A stretch of 64,000 nucleotides of DNA from Flavipsychrobacter sp. (lineage in GTDB: Bacteria; Bacteroidota; Bacteroidia; Chitinophagales; Chitinophagaceae): NCBI GenBank assembly GCA_016786665.1, contig JAEUVZ010000023.1, forward strand, positions 1 through 64,000, in the 5' to 3' direction. Below the pieces are notes generated by a model. It worked only from the letters and a program-made list of their open reading frames with translations, had not been told where the DNA came from and did not search any database. The position numbers were made by a program, and so were the translations under genes. Below are positions 41,767 to 50,023 of the stretch, in pieces (positions within the stretch are counted from its first letter, which is position 1; each line of letters begins with the position of its first letter).

Positions 41767-42273
41767 ATGAACATACTGGAACTCTTCGCCCCCATACGCA
41801 CCTTTGTACTGGATGTAGATGGCGTACTCACCAACGGGTCGCTGCTGGCAACGGAAGACGGCCAGCTACTGCGCAGTATGAACATCAAAGACGGATATGC
41901 CATACAGCTAGCCATAAAAAAGGGCTACAAAGTATGGATACTCTCCGGTGCTAAATCGGAAGGCGTGCGCCTGCGCCTGCAAAAGCTGGGAGTGAAAGAT
42001 GTACACATAGGCATAGAAACCAAAAAAGAACTGCTGCAGGATATCGCCCTCAGCTCCGCTACCAGCTATGAGAGCGTTCTCTACATGGGCGATGACATAC
42101 CCGACTATGCCGCTATGCAGCTATGCGGCCTACCCTGCTGCCCCGCCGACGCGGCCCCTGAAATTAAAAGCATTGCCCGGTACATATCTCCCCTCAAAGG
42201 CGGCGAAGGCTGCGTACGCGATGTAATAGAAAAAGTCCTGAAACTGAATGGGGACTGGGATTTGCCAGTGTAG
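41767..42273 (+). CDS. kdsC: 3-deoxy-D-manno-octulosonate 8-phosphate phosphatase (KdsC)
   Basis: 168 residues from ATG 41767 (an earlier in-frame start overlaps iscX). HAD motif I is LDVDGVLTNG with Asp16 and Asp18; motif II WILSGAKSEG; motif III/IV MGDDIPDYAAM. No cap domain is present, as expected for KdsC, a tetramer. It removes phosphate from KDO-8-phosphate for the inner core of lipopolysaccharide. Four bases separate it from iscX. Confidence 0.92.
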   Translation: MNILELFAPIRTFVLDVDGVLTNGSLLATEDGQLLRSMNIKDGYAIQLAIKKGYKVWILSGAKSEGVRLRLQKLGVKDVHIGIETKKELLQDIALSSATSYESVLYMGDDIPDYAAMQLCGLPCCPADAAPEIKSIARYISPLKGGEGCVRDVIEKVLKLNGDWDLPV

Positions 42274-42383
42274 AGTATTAAGGAACTATACTGAATAGTT
42301 ACTTTAGTCGGCGTTAAAAATTATCCACATCGGTAAAACATCTTATAAACCTACATTATATTGTGTGCCACAAAACACACTAT

Positions 42384-44117
42384 ATGATCCGCCCACTCAT
42401 CCACATCGGAGCCTTGATTCTTTCATCTCTATTATTTATGCTTTCCGCCTGCAGTCGTAACGACCAGGACGGAGGTTTCAGTTACAAGCTTTTACCAGTA
42501 GAAAAGGATGGTAAATACGGTTATATAGACCACGAGGGTAAATGGATAATTAACCCACAATTTAAAGATGCATACCCTTTTTCTGATGGGCTCGCTCTCG
42601 TTCAAGGGAGTGATGACAAATATGGCTACATAGATGATAACGGGCGCTACGTTATTAACCCGCAGTATGTAGGAGCAACAAACTTTTCGGAGGGAACGGC
42701 GATAGTAGTTTCAGAGAATGGCTACCCAACTTGTATAGACGAGAAAGGAATAACAAAATTTACGCTGAAAGAGGCTGAATTGGCAAGCAACTTTAAAGAA
42801 GGTTTGGCATGGGTGTTGGTTGGCGATAAGTATGGATACATTGACAAAGCAGGAAAAATGGTGGTGTCGCCACAGTTTGATGATGTAGGATTCTTTTCCG
42901 GCGGCCTCGCCACCTACGCAATAAAGAAAGCCGATGACAGTACAAAAAAGATCTGGGGGTTCATTGACAAGAAAGGTAAAATCGTGGTAACAGCACAATT
43001 TGCCATTCTGAGTGAACTGAAAGAAGGTATCGCCTACGCTTCTACAGACGGCGAAAAATATGGATATGTAGACAAGAAAGGGGCATATGTTATTAACCCT
43101 CAATTTGACGACGCCCATCTTTTTAATGATGGCTTGGCTAGTGCAAAGCAAGGTGAGAATTGGGGCTATATTGATGAGAAAGGTAAGTGGGTTATCAATC
43201 CGCAATTCGAACGAGGGGGCTGCTTCCTTGATGGCATAGCAGCCGTTCGCTCCGGAAAGGAAAATTGGGGCTATATTGATAAAAAAGGTAAATACCTGAT
43301 AAATCCACAGTTTAAAGGTGCCGAAAGTTTTCATGCGGGGGTTGCACTTGTCGCTTCTGGCAAACAGATAGGCATTATTTCGAAGGATGGAAAGTATAAA
43401 GCTAATCCGCAGTTTGACGGCGCCTGGGGAAGCTACAGTTTTGATTTTTACCCTGAATATAACCCGACTAATAAAAGTGCCGTTCGGTCAGACTTCTTTG
43501 ATGGAAGTGCATTCAGCAAAGCTGTCATAGGTGCTGTGAAAGAAGGAACCGGACTACGCGGCCTTAACGGGAACACTACTTTTGCGATGCTAAAGCCTAT
43601 GCTATCTGCAGGCACCGAACCCCGCCCCTACACTAACGAGCTAAAAGATTTTGCAGACATCACTATTGCCGACGGGATAGAAATATCACAGTCAGAGTAT
43701 TCCTTTGAAAGTGATCTGCAGCAGTATTCTTCCGGGTACTTTACAGGGTATTACGATTATGTACCGGGCGGCTACTACACCAATCAAAATAATAAACTTA
43801 CTAGTGTCGCATATCTCATAAGCCTTGACAAATGGGGAAAAACTAAAGACAAGGCGCTGAAGATGGCTGCCGCAATAAAAGAGGAGCTCATAAAACAGTG
43901 CAGGGTTAGTGAAACAGCTAATGAAAATAACAGCTCCGAACGAAGCCGGACGGTAATACCGGATATCATTAAAAGTACCAATTCTGAAATACTAACCGCT
44001 TGGTTCTTATACGGAGAAAAGTGCCAATATATGCTCATCACCAATAAAGACGATAATACCATACTAATAAAAGCTGTTTTCAGCGATGGTAAATCATATA
44101 TGCCTAAAGGCGGTTAA
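42384..44117 (+). CDS. WG-repeat lipoprotein
   Basis: 577 residues from ATG 42384. A lipobox MLSAC at about residue 23 marks a lipoprotein. About nine WG repeats of roughly 45 residues follow (typical unit GKYGYIDHEGKWIINPQF) to about residue 345; repeat three is degenerate (PTCIDEKGITKF). The C-terminal 230 residues are not repeats and are unrecognised. WG repeats form beta-rich solenoids or propellers in surface and stress proteins with unclear roles. The gene is AT-richer than its neighbours and stands alone. Confidence 0.85.
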   Translation: MIRPLIHIGALILSSLLFMLSACSRNDQDGGFSYKLLPVEKDGKYGYIDHEGKWIINPQFKDAYPFSDGLALVQGSDDKYGYIDDNGRYVINPQYVGATNFSEGTAIVVSENGYPTCIDEKGITKFTLKEAELASNFKEGLAWVLVGDKYGYIDKAGKMVVSPQFDDVGFFSGGLATYAIKKADDSTKKIWGFIDKKGKIVVTAQFAILSELKEGIAYASTDGEKYGYVDKKGAYVINPQFDDAHLFNDGLASAKQGENWGYIDEKGKWVINPQFERGGCFLDGIAAVRSGKENWGYIDKKGKYLINPQFKGAESFHAGVALVASGKQIGIISKDGKYKANPQFDGAWGSYSFDFYPEYNPTNKSAVRSDFFDGSAFSKAVIGAVKEGTGLRGLNGNTTFAMLKPMLSAGTEPRPYTNELKDFADITIADGIEISQSEYSFESDLQQYSSGYFTGYYDYVPGGYYTNQNNKLTSVAYLISLDKWGKTKDKALKMAAAIKEELIKQCRVSETANENNSSERSRTVIPDIIKSTNSEILTAWFLYGEKCQYMLITNKDDNTILIKAVFSDGKSYMPKGG

Positions 44118-44145
44118 CGTCACTTTTGTTGTAGTAGCACTCCCC

Positions 44146-44709
44146 CTACACCTCCAAACTACCCCTGAATGCGCGCGCACCGTAGTAGGATTCAGCGCCG
44201 TTGTGATAGGTAAAGACGTGGTTGAAGCGCCGGTCGCAGAAGATGGCGCCACCCAATTTCCGAATAGAAGCCGGTGTCAGTACCCAACTGGAGGTTTTCA
44301 GGTCAAATTCGCCTAGCTCCTGTAGTGCGCGGTATTGTTCCTCGGTCAGTATTTCCACACCCATTTCCATGGCCATATTTATGGCGCTATCCTTCGGCTT
44401 GTGCTCCTTCCGAGATTCCAGCGCTTCATGGTCGTAGCAAATGCTGCGGCGGCCTTTGGGGCTCTCCGGGGCACAGTCGTAAAAGGTACATACCCCTTTC
44501 TTTTTATCGTAAGCTACTACGTCGGGTTCTCCTCCGGTCAGTTCCATTTCGTTCAGCGACCAGAGTTTCGCCGGGTTGGCTTCCAGGCGGGCCTGCACAT
44601 CACTCCAACTGACGCCTTTATGCCGCTGCATATTCTTTTCAAAGCGCATCTTCAGTATTTGCAGTAGTTCCGCGCTCTGCGACGCAGTAAGTTTCTTTTT
44701 AGCACTCAT
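44146..44709 (-). CDS. DUF4256 domain protein
   Basis: 187 residues filling the DUF4256 family from end to end, including LWSLNEMELTGGEPDVVAYD, CTFYDCAPESPKGRRS and FDLKTSSWVLTPASIRKLGG. The family is widespread but of unknown activity. No signal peptide, so cytoplasmic. Convergent with the WG-repeat gene (28 bp apart). The upstream neighbour DoxX ends 57 bp before the start and may read through. Confidence 0.85.
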   Translation of the reverse strand: MSAKKKLTASQSAELLQILKMRFEKNMQRHKGVSWSDVQARLEANPAKLWSLNEMELTGGEPDVVAYDKKKGVCTFYDCAPESPKGRRSICYDHEALESRKEHKPKDSAINMAMEMGVEILTEEQYRALQELGEFDLKTSSWVLTPASIRKLGGAIFCDRRFNHVFTYHNGAESYYGARAFRGSLEV

Positions 44710-44766
44710 AGCATTTTTGTATTAATGGTGTACTATTTTGTTTTTTATTTCAATCAGGTAATCAAT

Positions 44767-45144
44767 TTAGCTACCGGCCAACCGCCTGCCCGCCGGGCGG
44801 AAATACCAGGAAACGACCGTAAGCACTACCAGCAGTACCAGCGGCAAGCTTTTGGTTACCGGGTCGCCTACCGCTATATGCGAACAGATGGCACCGGAAG
44901 CTACAAAGAAAAATCCGGCATAGGCCCACTCTTTCAGCCGGCTAAACCCTGGCAGTAGCACGGCAACAGTACCCAGCACCTTCCAGGTGCCGATAATGGT
45001 AAGGATATAGCCCGGGTAGCCCAGGCGGACGATCTCACGTAATTCCTCTTCCATAGGTATCAACTGCACTATTCCGGTGGAGAGCATACCCAGTGATAGC
45101 CATACGGTAGCTATCCAATAGATAATCTTGTTTCGTTTATTCAT
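44767..45144 (-). CDS. DoxX-family small membrane protein
   Basis: 125 residues from ATG 45144 (a longer frame would overlap the SRPBCC gene). Four hydrophobic segments (for example IIYWIATVWLSLGML and YILTIIGTWKVLGTVAVLL) match the DoxX/DoxD fold with the IIGTWKVLG segment. The function of such small DoxX proteins is mostly unknown. It is the third gene of an ArsR-SRPBCC-DoxX operon, a common trio in Bacteroidota. Confidence 0.85.
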   Translation of the reverse strand: MNKRNKIIYWIATVWLSLGMLSTGIVQLIPMEEELREIVRLGYPGYILTIIGTWKVLGTVAVLLPGFSRLKEWAYAGFFFVASGAICSHIAVGDPVTKSLPLVLLVVLTVVSWYFRPAGRRLAGS

Positions 45145-45155
45145 GGTGGCCCCTT

Positions 45156-45614
45156 TTAGTTGGTCATTATTTGCTGCAAACGGTCGTGTGCCATGTTGAT
45201 CCCCCATTCAAAAGGCATTTGCAACAACTGGTCGCGAATCGCTGCAGAACGATAGACTACATGCATCGTCAGTTTGCTGGCATCATCCCCCAGCGACTCA
45301 AATTCCAGGAATTCCAATTGCACGTCGAAAGGTGTACCCTCCATTTCAAAAGTCCGCGTGATCTTCTGGCCCGGTACAAATTCATGAATTGTTCCGCTAA
45401 AAAGGTGTTTGTTGCCTTTGGGGTCGGCAGTTTCAAACAGGTAACTACCATGTTTACGGCAGTCCAGCTTCACCACACGGGTGCCCATCCATTGCTCCAC
45501 CAGTCCGGCTTCTTCGTAGGCTTTAAAAAGCAGGGATACCGGCAGGTCGAACTCCCGGGTAATCACCAGTTCCTGCCGGCCGGGCTCGGCGTGTAATTTA
45601 GTCTTGCGTTCCAT
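45156..45614 (-). CDS. SRPBCC / AHSA1-like lipid-binding-fold protein
   Basis: 152 residues of the START-like (AHSA1) fold: ITREFDLPVSLLFKAYEEAGLVEQW at the N-terminus and FEWGINMAHDRLQQIM in the C-terminal helix. These proteins bind hydrophobic ligands or act as Hsp90 co-factors. Between an ArsR-type repressor (4 bp upstream) and DoxX (11 bp downstream), it probably is regulated by the repressor. Ligand unknown. Confidence 0.88.
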   Translation of the reverse strand: MERKTKLHAEPGRQELVITREFDLPVSLLFKAYEEAGLVEQWMGTRVVKLDCRKHGSYLFETADPKGNKHLFSGTIHEFVPGQKITRTFEMEGTPFDVQLEFLEFESLGDDASKLTMHVVYRSAAIRDQLLQMPFEWGINMAHDRLQQIMTN

Positions 45615-45618
45615 TAGC

Positions 45619-45945
45619 TTATTGTTTATTGGATTTGTAATTCTTCATCACGCGCTCCAGCTTATCGAAGCGCTCCTCCCACATTTGCCGGAAGGGCTCA
45701 ATAAACTCAGCTATCTCCTTCATTTTTTGCGGATTCAGGTGGTAGTAGATTTCCCGCCCACTCTGCTGTTGTGTCAGGAGTTCACACTCCGTAAGTATCT
45801 GAAGATGCCGGGAAACGGTAGGCCGGGCCGTATCGAACCGGGCGGCAATGGCCCCGGCCGTGAGTGCCTGCGATGCCACCAGCATCAGTATAGCCCTGCG
45901 GGTGGGGTCCGCTATTGCCTGGAACACATCTCTTCTTAAATTCAT
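45619..45945 (-). CDS. ArsR-family winged-helix repressor
   Basis: 108 residues with a winged helix ([22 protein letters not shown]). The metal-binding ELCVC helix of classical ArsR is absent (here [13 protein letters not shown]), so it is unlikely to sense metals; SRPBCC-linked ArsR proteins generally lack it. It is the first gene of the operon. Two very similar palindromes flank and enter the promoter, so it probably represses its own transcription. The effector is unknown. Confidence 0.9.
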   Translation of the reverse strand: MNLRRDVFQAIADPTRRAILMLVASQALTAGAIAARFDTARPTVSRHLQILTECELLTQQQSGREIYYHLNPQKMKEIAEFIEPFRQMWEERFDKLERVMKNYKSNKQ

Positions 45946-45948
45946 TGC

Positions 45949-45995
45949 GTAGCCATTTAGCTACAAATATACCTGTAGTCATTCAACTACACAAA
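45949..45995 (-). promoter_or_regulatory. ArsR operon promoter with two operator palindromes
   Basis: On the minus strand TTTG (45992-45995), a 20-bp spacer and TATATTTG (45964-45971) give a perfect Bacteroidota promoter. Palindrome 1, GTAGTTGAATGACTAC (45975-45990), fills the spacer. Palindrome 2, GTAGCTAAATGGCTAC (45949-45964), starts at the -7 box and covers the likely transcription start. Their centres are 26 bp apart. The ATG is 3 bp beyond, so the leader is very short. Confidence 0.8.
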
Positions 45996-46101
45996 TTTTT
46001 CTTTGCATCCTCTTACTGGTGCAGGGTATTTGCATAATCGCATCAATCTTACTATTTTACAGGGATTTTCGGGCTTTATTGTCCTTTAACGACACAAAAA
46101 C

Positions 46102-46800
46102 ATGAAAAATTTCACTTCATATTTGCTTAAAGCCACGCTTGCGTTGCCATTCGTGGTTGCACTAGGTAGCTGTACACAAAACAACGGCACAAATCCTACT
46201 ACAGCCAGCACTATTTATTACCAGGACCTCCTGGTGATTTACGATAAGGAAAGCAAAACCACCAATGCGACGGCTATGTTCCGTACCAACAATGCGACGG
46301 GCTACATACACCAGCTGCGCGAGAGTGAAACGCTGAACATCAACAAATCGCTGGCTCCCTTCGACCCAACGAACCGCACGTATTACTGGACTACCAACAA
46401 ACTGGTGGATGTAGATTTTGTCTTCACCAAAAATTCCGGTTACCAGTTCCTGAATGAAATAAACGTATCGGATACCACGAGTGTATCGTTCCCTACGGTG
46501 TTCCCTAATTCTATCAACCGCACCAGTGGTATGACGGTAGACTGGGACGGCCCTGCCCTGGATACCAACGAAATGCTACTACTGGTGGTGAACGATGAAG
46601 TACACCTACCTGTGGAAAAACCACTGGTGAATAACCGGTGGATATTCACCTCTAACGACCTGAACAACCTGACCCCGGGGGATAATGTGAAAATACGCCT
46701 GGAGATGATACGCACCCTGCCCATACAAGCCTCGGATAGCAATGGTAGCGGAAGGCGGCGCGTAGTGGTTCGTACCACACGTACCATTTCTTTGCTCTAG
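46102..46800 (+). CDS. Lipoprotein of unknown function
   Basis: 232 residues with a lipobox ALGSC (Cys24) followed by TQNNGTNP. The rest is beta-rich (TNATAMFRTNNATGYIHQL, NEMLLLVVNDEVHLPV) with many Asn and Thr, and ends in an Arg-rich tail. I recognise no family. It stands alone; a terminator lies inside the 3' end of the convergent glycosyltransferase gene. It should be in the periplasm or on the cell surface. Confidence 0.65.
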   Translation: MKNFTSYLLKATLALPFVVALGSCTQNNGTNPTTASTIYYQDLLVIYDKESKTTNATAMFRTNNATGYIHQLRESETLNINKSLAPFDPTNRTYYWTTNKLVDVDFVFTKNSGYQFLNEINVSDTTSVSFPTVFPNSINRTSGMTVDWDGPALDTNEMLLLVVNDEVHLPVEKPLVNNRWIFTSNDLNNLTPGDNVKIRLEMIRTLPIQASDSNGSGRRRVVVRTTRTISLL

Positions 46801-46818
46801 CAATAACGATTTACAATA

Positions 46819-47802
46819 CTACACGCCTTTATGAACCTCTTCATAAAGGCGTTTTATTTTCTGCTCGTAGTGGCGGTAGTTGGGGATATTGGCGATTACC
46901 GACTTTATTGAGCCGGTGAGGCGGGCCCATATTATGCGCAAGTCCCTGGGGTTCTTCACCGGCAACAGGAAGCTGCCGTACACGGCTTTCAACAAGTCTT
47001 TCAGCCAGCTTACTTTGTACCGTGGGTTACCGGTGAGGCTACCCCGCAGGGCATCTGCATAAATGTAAATAGGCGCGCTGCTCAGGGCAGAACCATATAC
47101 TATCCGGAACAGGTAGCTCCACTGCATGCGCTGGTGAGGCATATAATGCCCGAACGACAACCTGCGGTCGTAATACAACTTATAGCCCAGCGCCCTGGCC
47201 AGTATGCACAGCTCATAATCCTCGCCTGCTATTACCTTGTCTCCCTTTCTGCCTGTAAGTATATGCTGGTAACCATGCGCGCTCAGTGCATTGAATATAC
47301 CCTTCCGCACTACCATACCCGCACCATACAACGCCATCACGTCCAGCCCCAGTTCCCCTTCGTAAGTACTTTGTTCCCCGCAGGCGAATACCAGTTGATG
47401 CCTGCTAAACCACTCCGGCGACGATGACTCAAACACACCATGCCCTACCCCGCCGCAGATGCCGATTTCTACGTTGGCGCTCATAATCTCGTGTGCCGTA
47501 GCAACATACTGCGGTGCCAACCAGTTATCATCATCACAGAAAATGACAATGTCGTTGCTGGCCGCGTTCACGCCCGTTTGCCGGGCGAAGCTCAAGCCCG
47601 GGCGCGTCTCGTCTACCACACGTATCGCCAGCTTGCCGGAATAAGAAAGCGCAACAGCTACTGTATCATCGGCAGAGGCATTGTTCACTACTACCACCTC
47701 CCATTCCAGCCCCGCAGATACCTGCTGCAGTGCCAGGTGGCGAAGCGTTTCCGGCAAGCGCCGCGCGCTATTGTAGCAACATATTATTACGGAAACCGCC
47801 AT
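46819..47802 (-). CDS. Family 2 glycosyltransferase
   Basis: 327 residues. The GT-A domain starts VSVIICCYNSARRLPETLRH; EVVVVNNASADDT binds the nucleotide-sugar and FCDDDNW is the metal-binding DXD. The C-terminal part (KGDKVIAGEDYELCILARALGY) carries the acceptor-side ED motif. No membrane helices, so it is peripheral. It extends a surface polysaccharide or glycolipid; the sugar is unknown. It follows another GT2 gene by 2 bp. Confidence 0.88.
   Translation of the reverse strand: MAVSVIICCYNSARRLPETLRHLALQQVSAGLEWEVVVVNNASADDTVAVALSYSGKLAIRVVDETRPGLSFARQTGVNAASNDIVIFCDDDNWLAPQYVATAHEIMSANVEIGICGGVGHGVFESSSPEWFSRHQLVFACGEQSTYEGELGLDVMALYGAGMVVRKGIFNALSAHGYQHILTGRKGDKVIAGEDYELCILARALGYKLYYDRRLSFGHYMPHQRMQWSYLFRIVYGSALSSAPIYIYADALRGSLTGNPRYKVSWLKDLLKAVYGSFLLPVKNPRDLRIIWARLTGSIKSVIANIPNYRHYEQKIKRLYEEVHKGV
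46823..46857 (+). terminator. Terminator embedded in the glycosyltransferase coding end
   Basis: ACGCCTTTATGAA and TTCATAAAGGCGT make a perfect thirteen-base-pair stem with loop CCTC, followed on the plus strand by TTTATTTT. It terminates the lipoprotein gene on the plus strand while its bases code for the last residues of the minus-strand glycosyltransferase. Confidence 0.8.
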
Positions 47803-47804
47803 AC

Positions 47805-48713
47805 TTAACCTGTAATATAAGACCGCAATAGTCTAAAAGTGTAATAGATGTATTTCCCAGTCAATTTCGGAGTTATGCAAACTTCTATCGCCTTCCGCAA
47901 ATAAGTAAAACCCTGCAATATTCTGCGCTTTTTTACAGCCCCTTTCACAACAAACCCCAGGTATAGTTCAGATACCTTAATATCAAAACACCTTTTTCCA
48001 AGTAGTTTTTTGAACTCTGCTCCATGTAATTGCTCCAGGCTTCTAATACAGGCGATGCAATTATCCAGGTATTTATGGTAATTTTTGTCCAGCAAACTAA
48101 AAATGTCCGATTCCTTATAATCTACTGTTACGATGTCAACCTGTATCAGTTTGTACTTGCGCACTACCAACAAAGCCCAGTATATGTCCTCAAACCAAAA
48201 AAACTGCTCAGGGAAAAAGATAGCACGTCCAATGTCGCTGTGCACACAAACTGAATTAAGCTGACAACCCTTCTTCCAAACAAATTGTAATGCGCTTTCC
48301 ACACTACTGCCTGTATATATAAAGTCCTTACCATTATACCCAGGCTTGCCAATATAATTAACCCTGGTTTTTATCATAGCTACCGGGAAACCTGACGCAG
48401 CAATAGCCCCATACAAAGATTGCAAATGATGGGCACTATAAACATCATCACTGTCCAAAAAAGCAATATACCTTCCCCGGGCTAATGACATCCCCTTATT
48501 CCTGCTGGCACTGCGTTCCTTGTTCTCTTGGTACGTATATATGATGCGCTTGTCTGTGAAAGACGCTACCACTTCCCGCGTATTGTCGGTAGACCCATCA
48601 TCAATTATCAGCAGCTCAAAATCAGGAAATGTTTGCTCCAGCACGCTGGTTATACATGCACCTAATTTATCCGCCCGGTTGAACGAAGGTATTATTACGC
48701 TAAAAAAAGGCAT
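47805..48713 (-). CDS. Family 2 glycosyltransferase
   Basis: 302 residues with the GT-A start FSVIIPSFNRADKLGACI, the LLIIDDGSTDNTREVV site and the DXD-like FLDSDDVYSAHHL. After about residue 210 the sequence is Lys-rich and poorly conserved. Probably adds a sugar to the same glycan as the adjacent GT2 gene. AT-richer than the neighbours, as is usual for glycan clusters. First gene of the minus-strand pair, divergent from the plus-strand GT4 gene across 168 bp. Confidence 0.87.
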   Translation of the reverse strand: MPFFSVIIPSFNRADKLGACITSVLEQTFPDFELLIIDDGSTDNTREVVASFTDKRIIYTYQENKERSASRNKGMSLARGRYIAFLDSDDVYSAHHLQSLYGAIAASGFPVAMIKTRVNYIGKPGYNGKDFIYTGSSVESALQFVWKKGCQLNSVCVHSDIGRAIFFPEQFFWFEDIYWALLVVRKYKLIQVDIVTVDYKESDIFSLLDKNYHKYLDNCIACIRSLEQLHGAEFKKLLGKRCFDIKVSELYLGFVVKGAVKKRRILQGFTYLRKAIEVCITPKLTGKYIYYTFRLLRSYITG

Positions 48714-48835
48714 TGAATATGTAACGATAATAATATTTAAATGGTCACTCGCGGTTGCATGGAGCTAACTGGTAGCAAACCTACAAAAATAGACAAGTTT
48801 CGTGTTAGCTACCATACGAACCCGATGTATTTTGC

Positions 48836-48843
48836 TATATTTG
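48836..48843 (+). promoter_or_regulatory. -7 box before the GT4-asnB genes
   Basis: TATATTTG matches TAnnTTTG exactly and is 38 bp before the ATG at 48882; no clean -33 box is seen. It is the probable start point of the glycan run on the plus strand. Confidence 0.5.
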
Positions 48844-48881
48844 CACACTTATTTCGCTAAAATATTGCTCTACCCATTTTA

Positions 48882-50021
48882 ATGAAACTTATTCTTAATG
48901 CGACGAACCTGAAACTAGGGGGAGCTTTGCAGGTAACGTGTTCGGTGCTGGAGCAATTGAAAAAGTTTCCAGGTAATGAATATCACGTATTTCTTTCGCC
49001 GCAATTGGCCGGCTACGTAAGTCTGGAGCAATTCCCTTCCAATTTCTTTTTCTATAATTTCAACTCAAACCCTACGTCGTCTATTATTAATCTGTTCACT
49101 TTCTCAAAAAAGCTGGACAAACTTGAGATGCAGATAAAGCCAGATTTTGTACTATCTATGTTTGGCCCTGCAGTATGGAAGCCTAAAGCACCCCACCTGG
49201 TAGGGTTTGCCAACGGCATGTTTTTATACAGCCGGTCGCGTTTTGTTCGCGAAACCTGGCTGGAGCACCCTATAAAACGCGCATACTACATGCTACGCAG
49301 ATATATACTGCTTGGCGAACTGAAAAGAGAAGCTACCCTTTTGTGGACGGAAACGGAGTATGCAAAAAAACACATACATACAGCTACTAAAATACCAAGG
49401 GAAAAAATACATATCATCACCAATACATACGACATCCGATTTGAGAACGCTGCGGCGCTTGTGGACGGCCGTGATAAGTTACCAACGGAGCCTTATAAAT
49501 TCTTATATCTTACAGCAGACTATCCTCATAAGAACCTGAACATATTTAATGAGCTATTACCCCTCATAAAGGAACAAAATATCAAATGCCAGTTCTTTGT
49601 AACGCTCCCTGAAGACATCTTCAGGAAGCGCTTCCCGGAACATCAAAATAGTCAGCTACTGAAAAACCTGGGGCCATTGGCACCCGAACAATGCCCGGAG
49701 GCATATGCGAATGTGGATGCACTGTTCTTTCCTTCGCTGGTGGAGACGTTTTCTTCCAACTACCCTGAAGCAATGATCATGAAACGTCCCATTATTACCT
49801 CCGACCTCGATTTTGCCCACTTTATCTGCGGCGACGCAGCCTTATATTTCGATCCATATTCGGCGCTGTCAATAATTGACAGCATCAAATTGCTCATCAA
49901 CAATCAGCCATTGCAGGAGCGAATGGTAAAAGCCGGTTTGAAGCGATTGGTTAACTTTGACTCTGCATACTCACGTACAGAAAAATTACTGAACATCATG
50001 CAGCAACACCTGGAAAAGTAA
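48882..50021 (+). CDS. GT4-like glycosyltransferase
   Basis: 379 residues with the GT-B architecture: N-domain starting MKLILNATNLKLGGALQVT, and a C-domain with YKFLYLTADYPHKNLNIF, an LFFPSLVETFSSNYPEAMI donor-binding motif (E-x7-E type) and RPIITSDLDFAHFICGDAALYF. It transfers a sugar from a nucleotide donor in the cytoplasm. Two bases separate it from the following asparagine synthase, so they are one transcription unit. Confidence 0.85.
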   Translation: MKLILNATNLKLGGALQVTCSVLEQLKKFPGNEYHVFLSPQLAGYVSLEQFPSNFFFYNFNSNPTSSIINLFTFSKKLDKLEMQIKPDFVLSMFGPAVWKPKAPHLVGFANGMFLYSRSRFVRETWLEHPIKRAYYMLRRYILLGELKREATLLWTETEYAKKHIHTATKIPREKIHIITNTYDIRFENAAALVDGRDKLPTEPYKFLYLTADYPHKNLNIFNELLPLIKEQNIKCQFFVTLPEDIFRKRFPEHQNSQLLKNLGPLAPEQCPEAYANVDALFFPSLVETFSSNYPEAMIMKRPIITSDLDFAHFICGDAALYFDPYSALSIIDSIKLLINNQPLQERMVKAGLKRLVNFDSAYSRTEKLLNIMQQHLEK

Positions 50022-50023
50022 CT

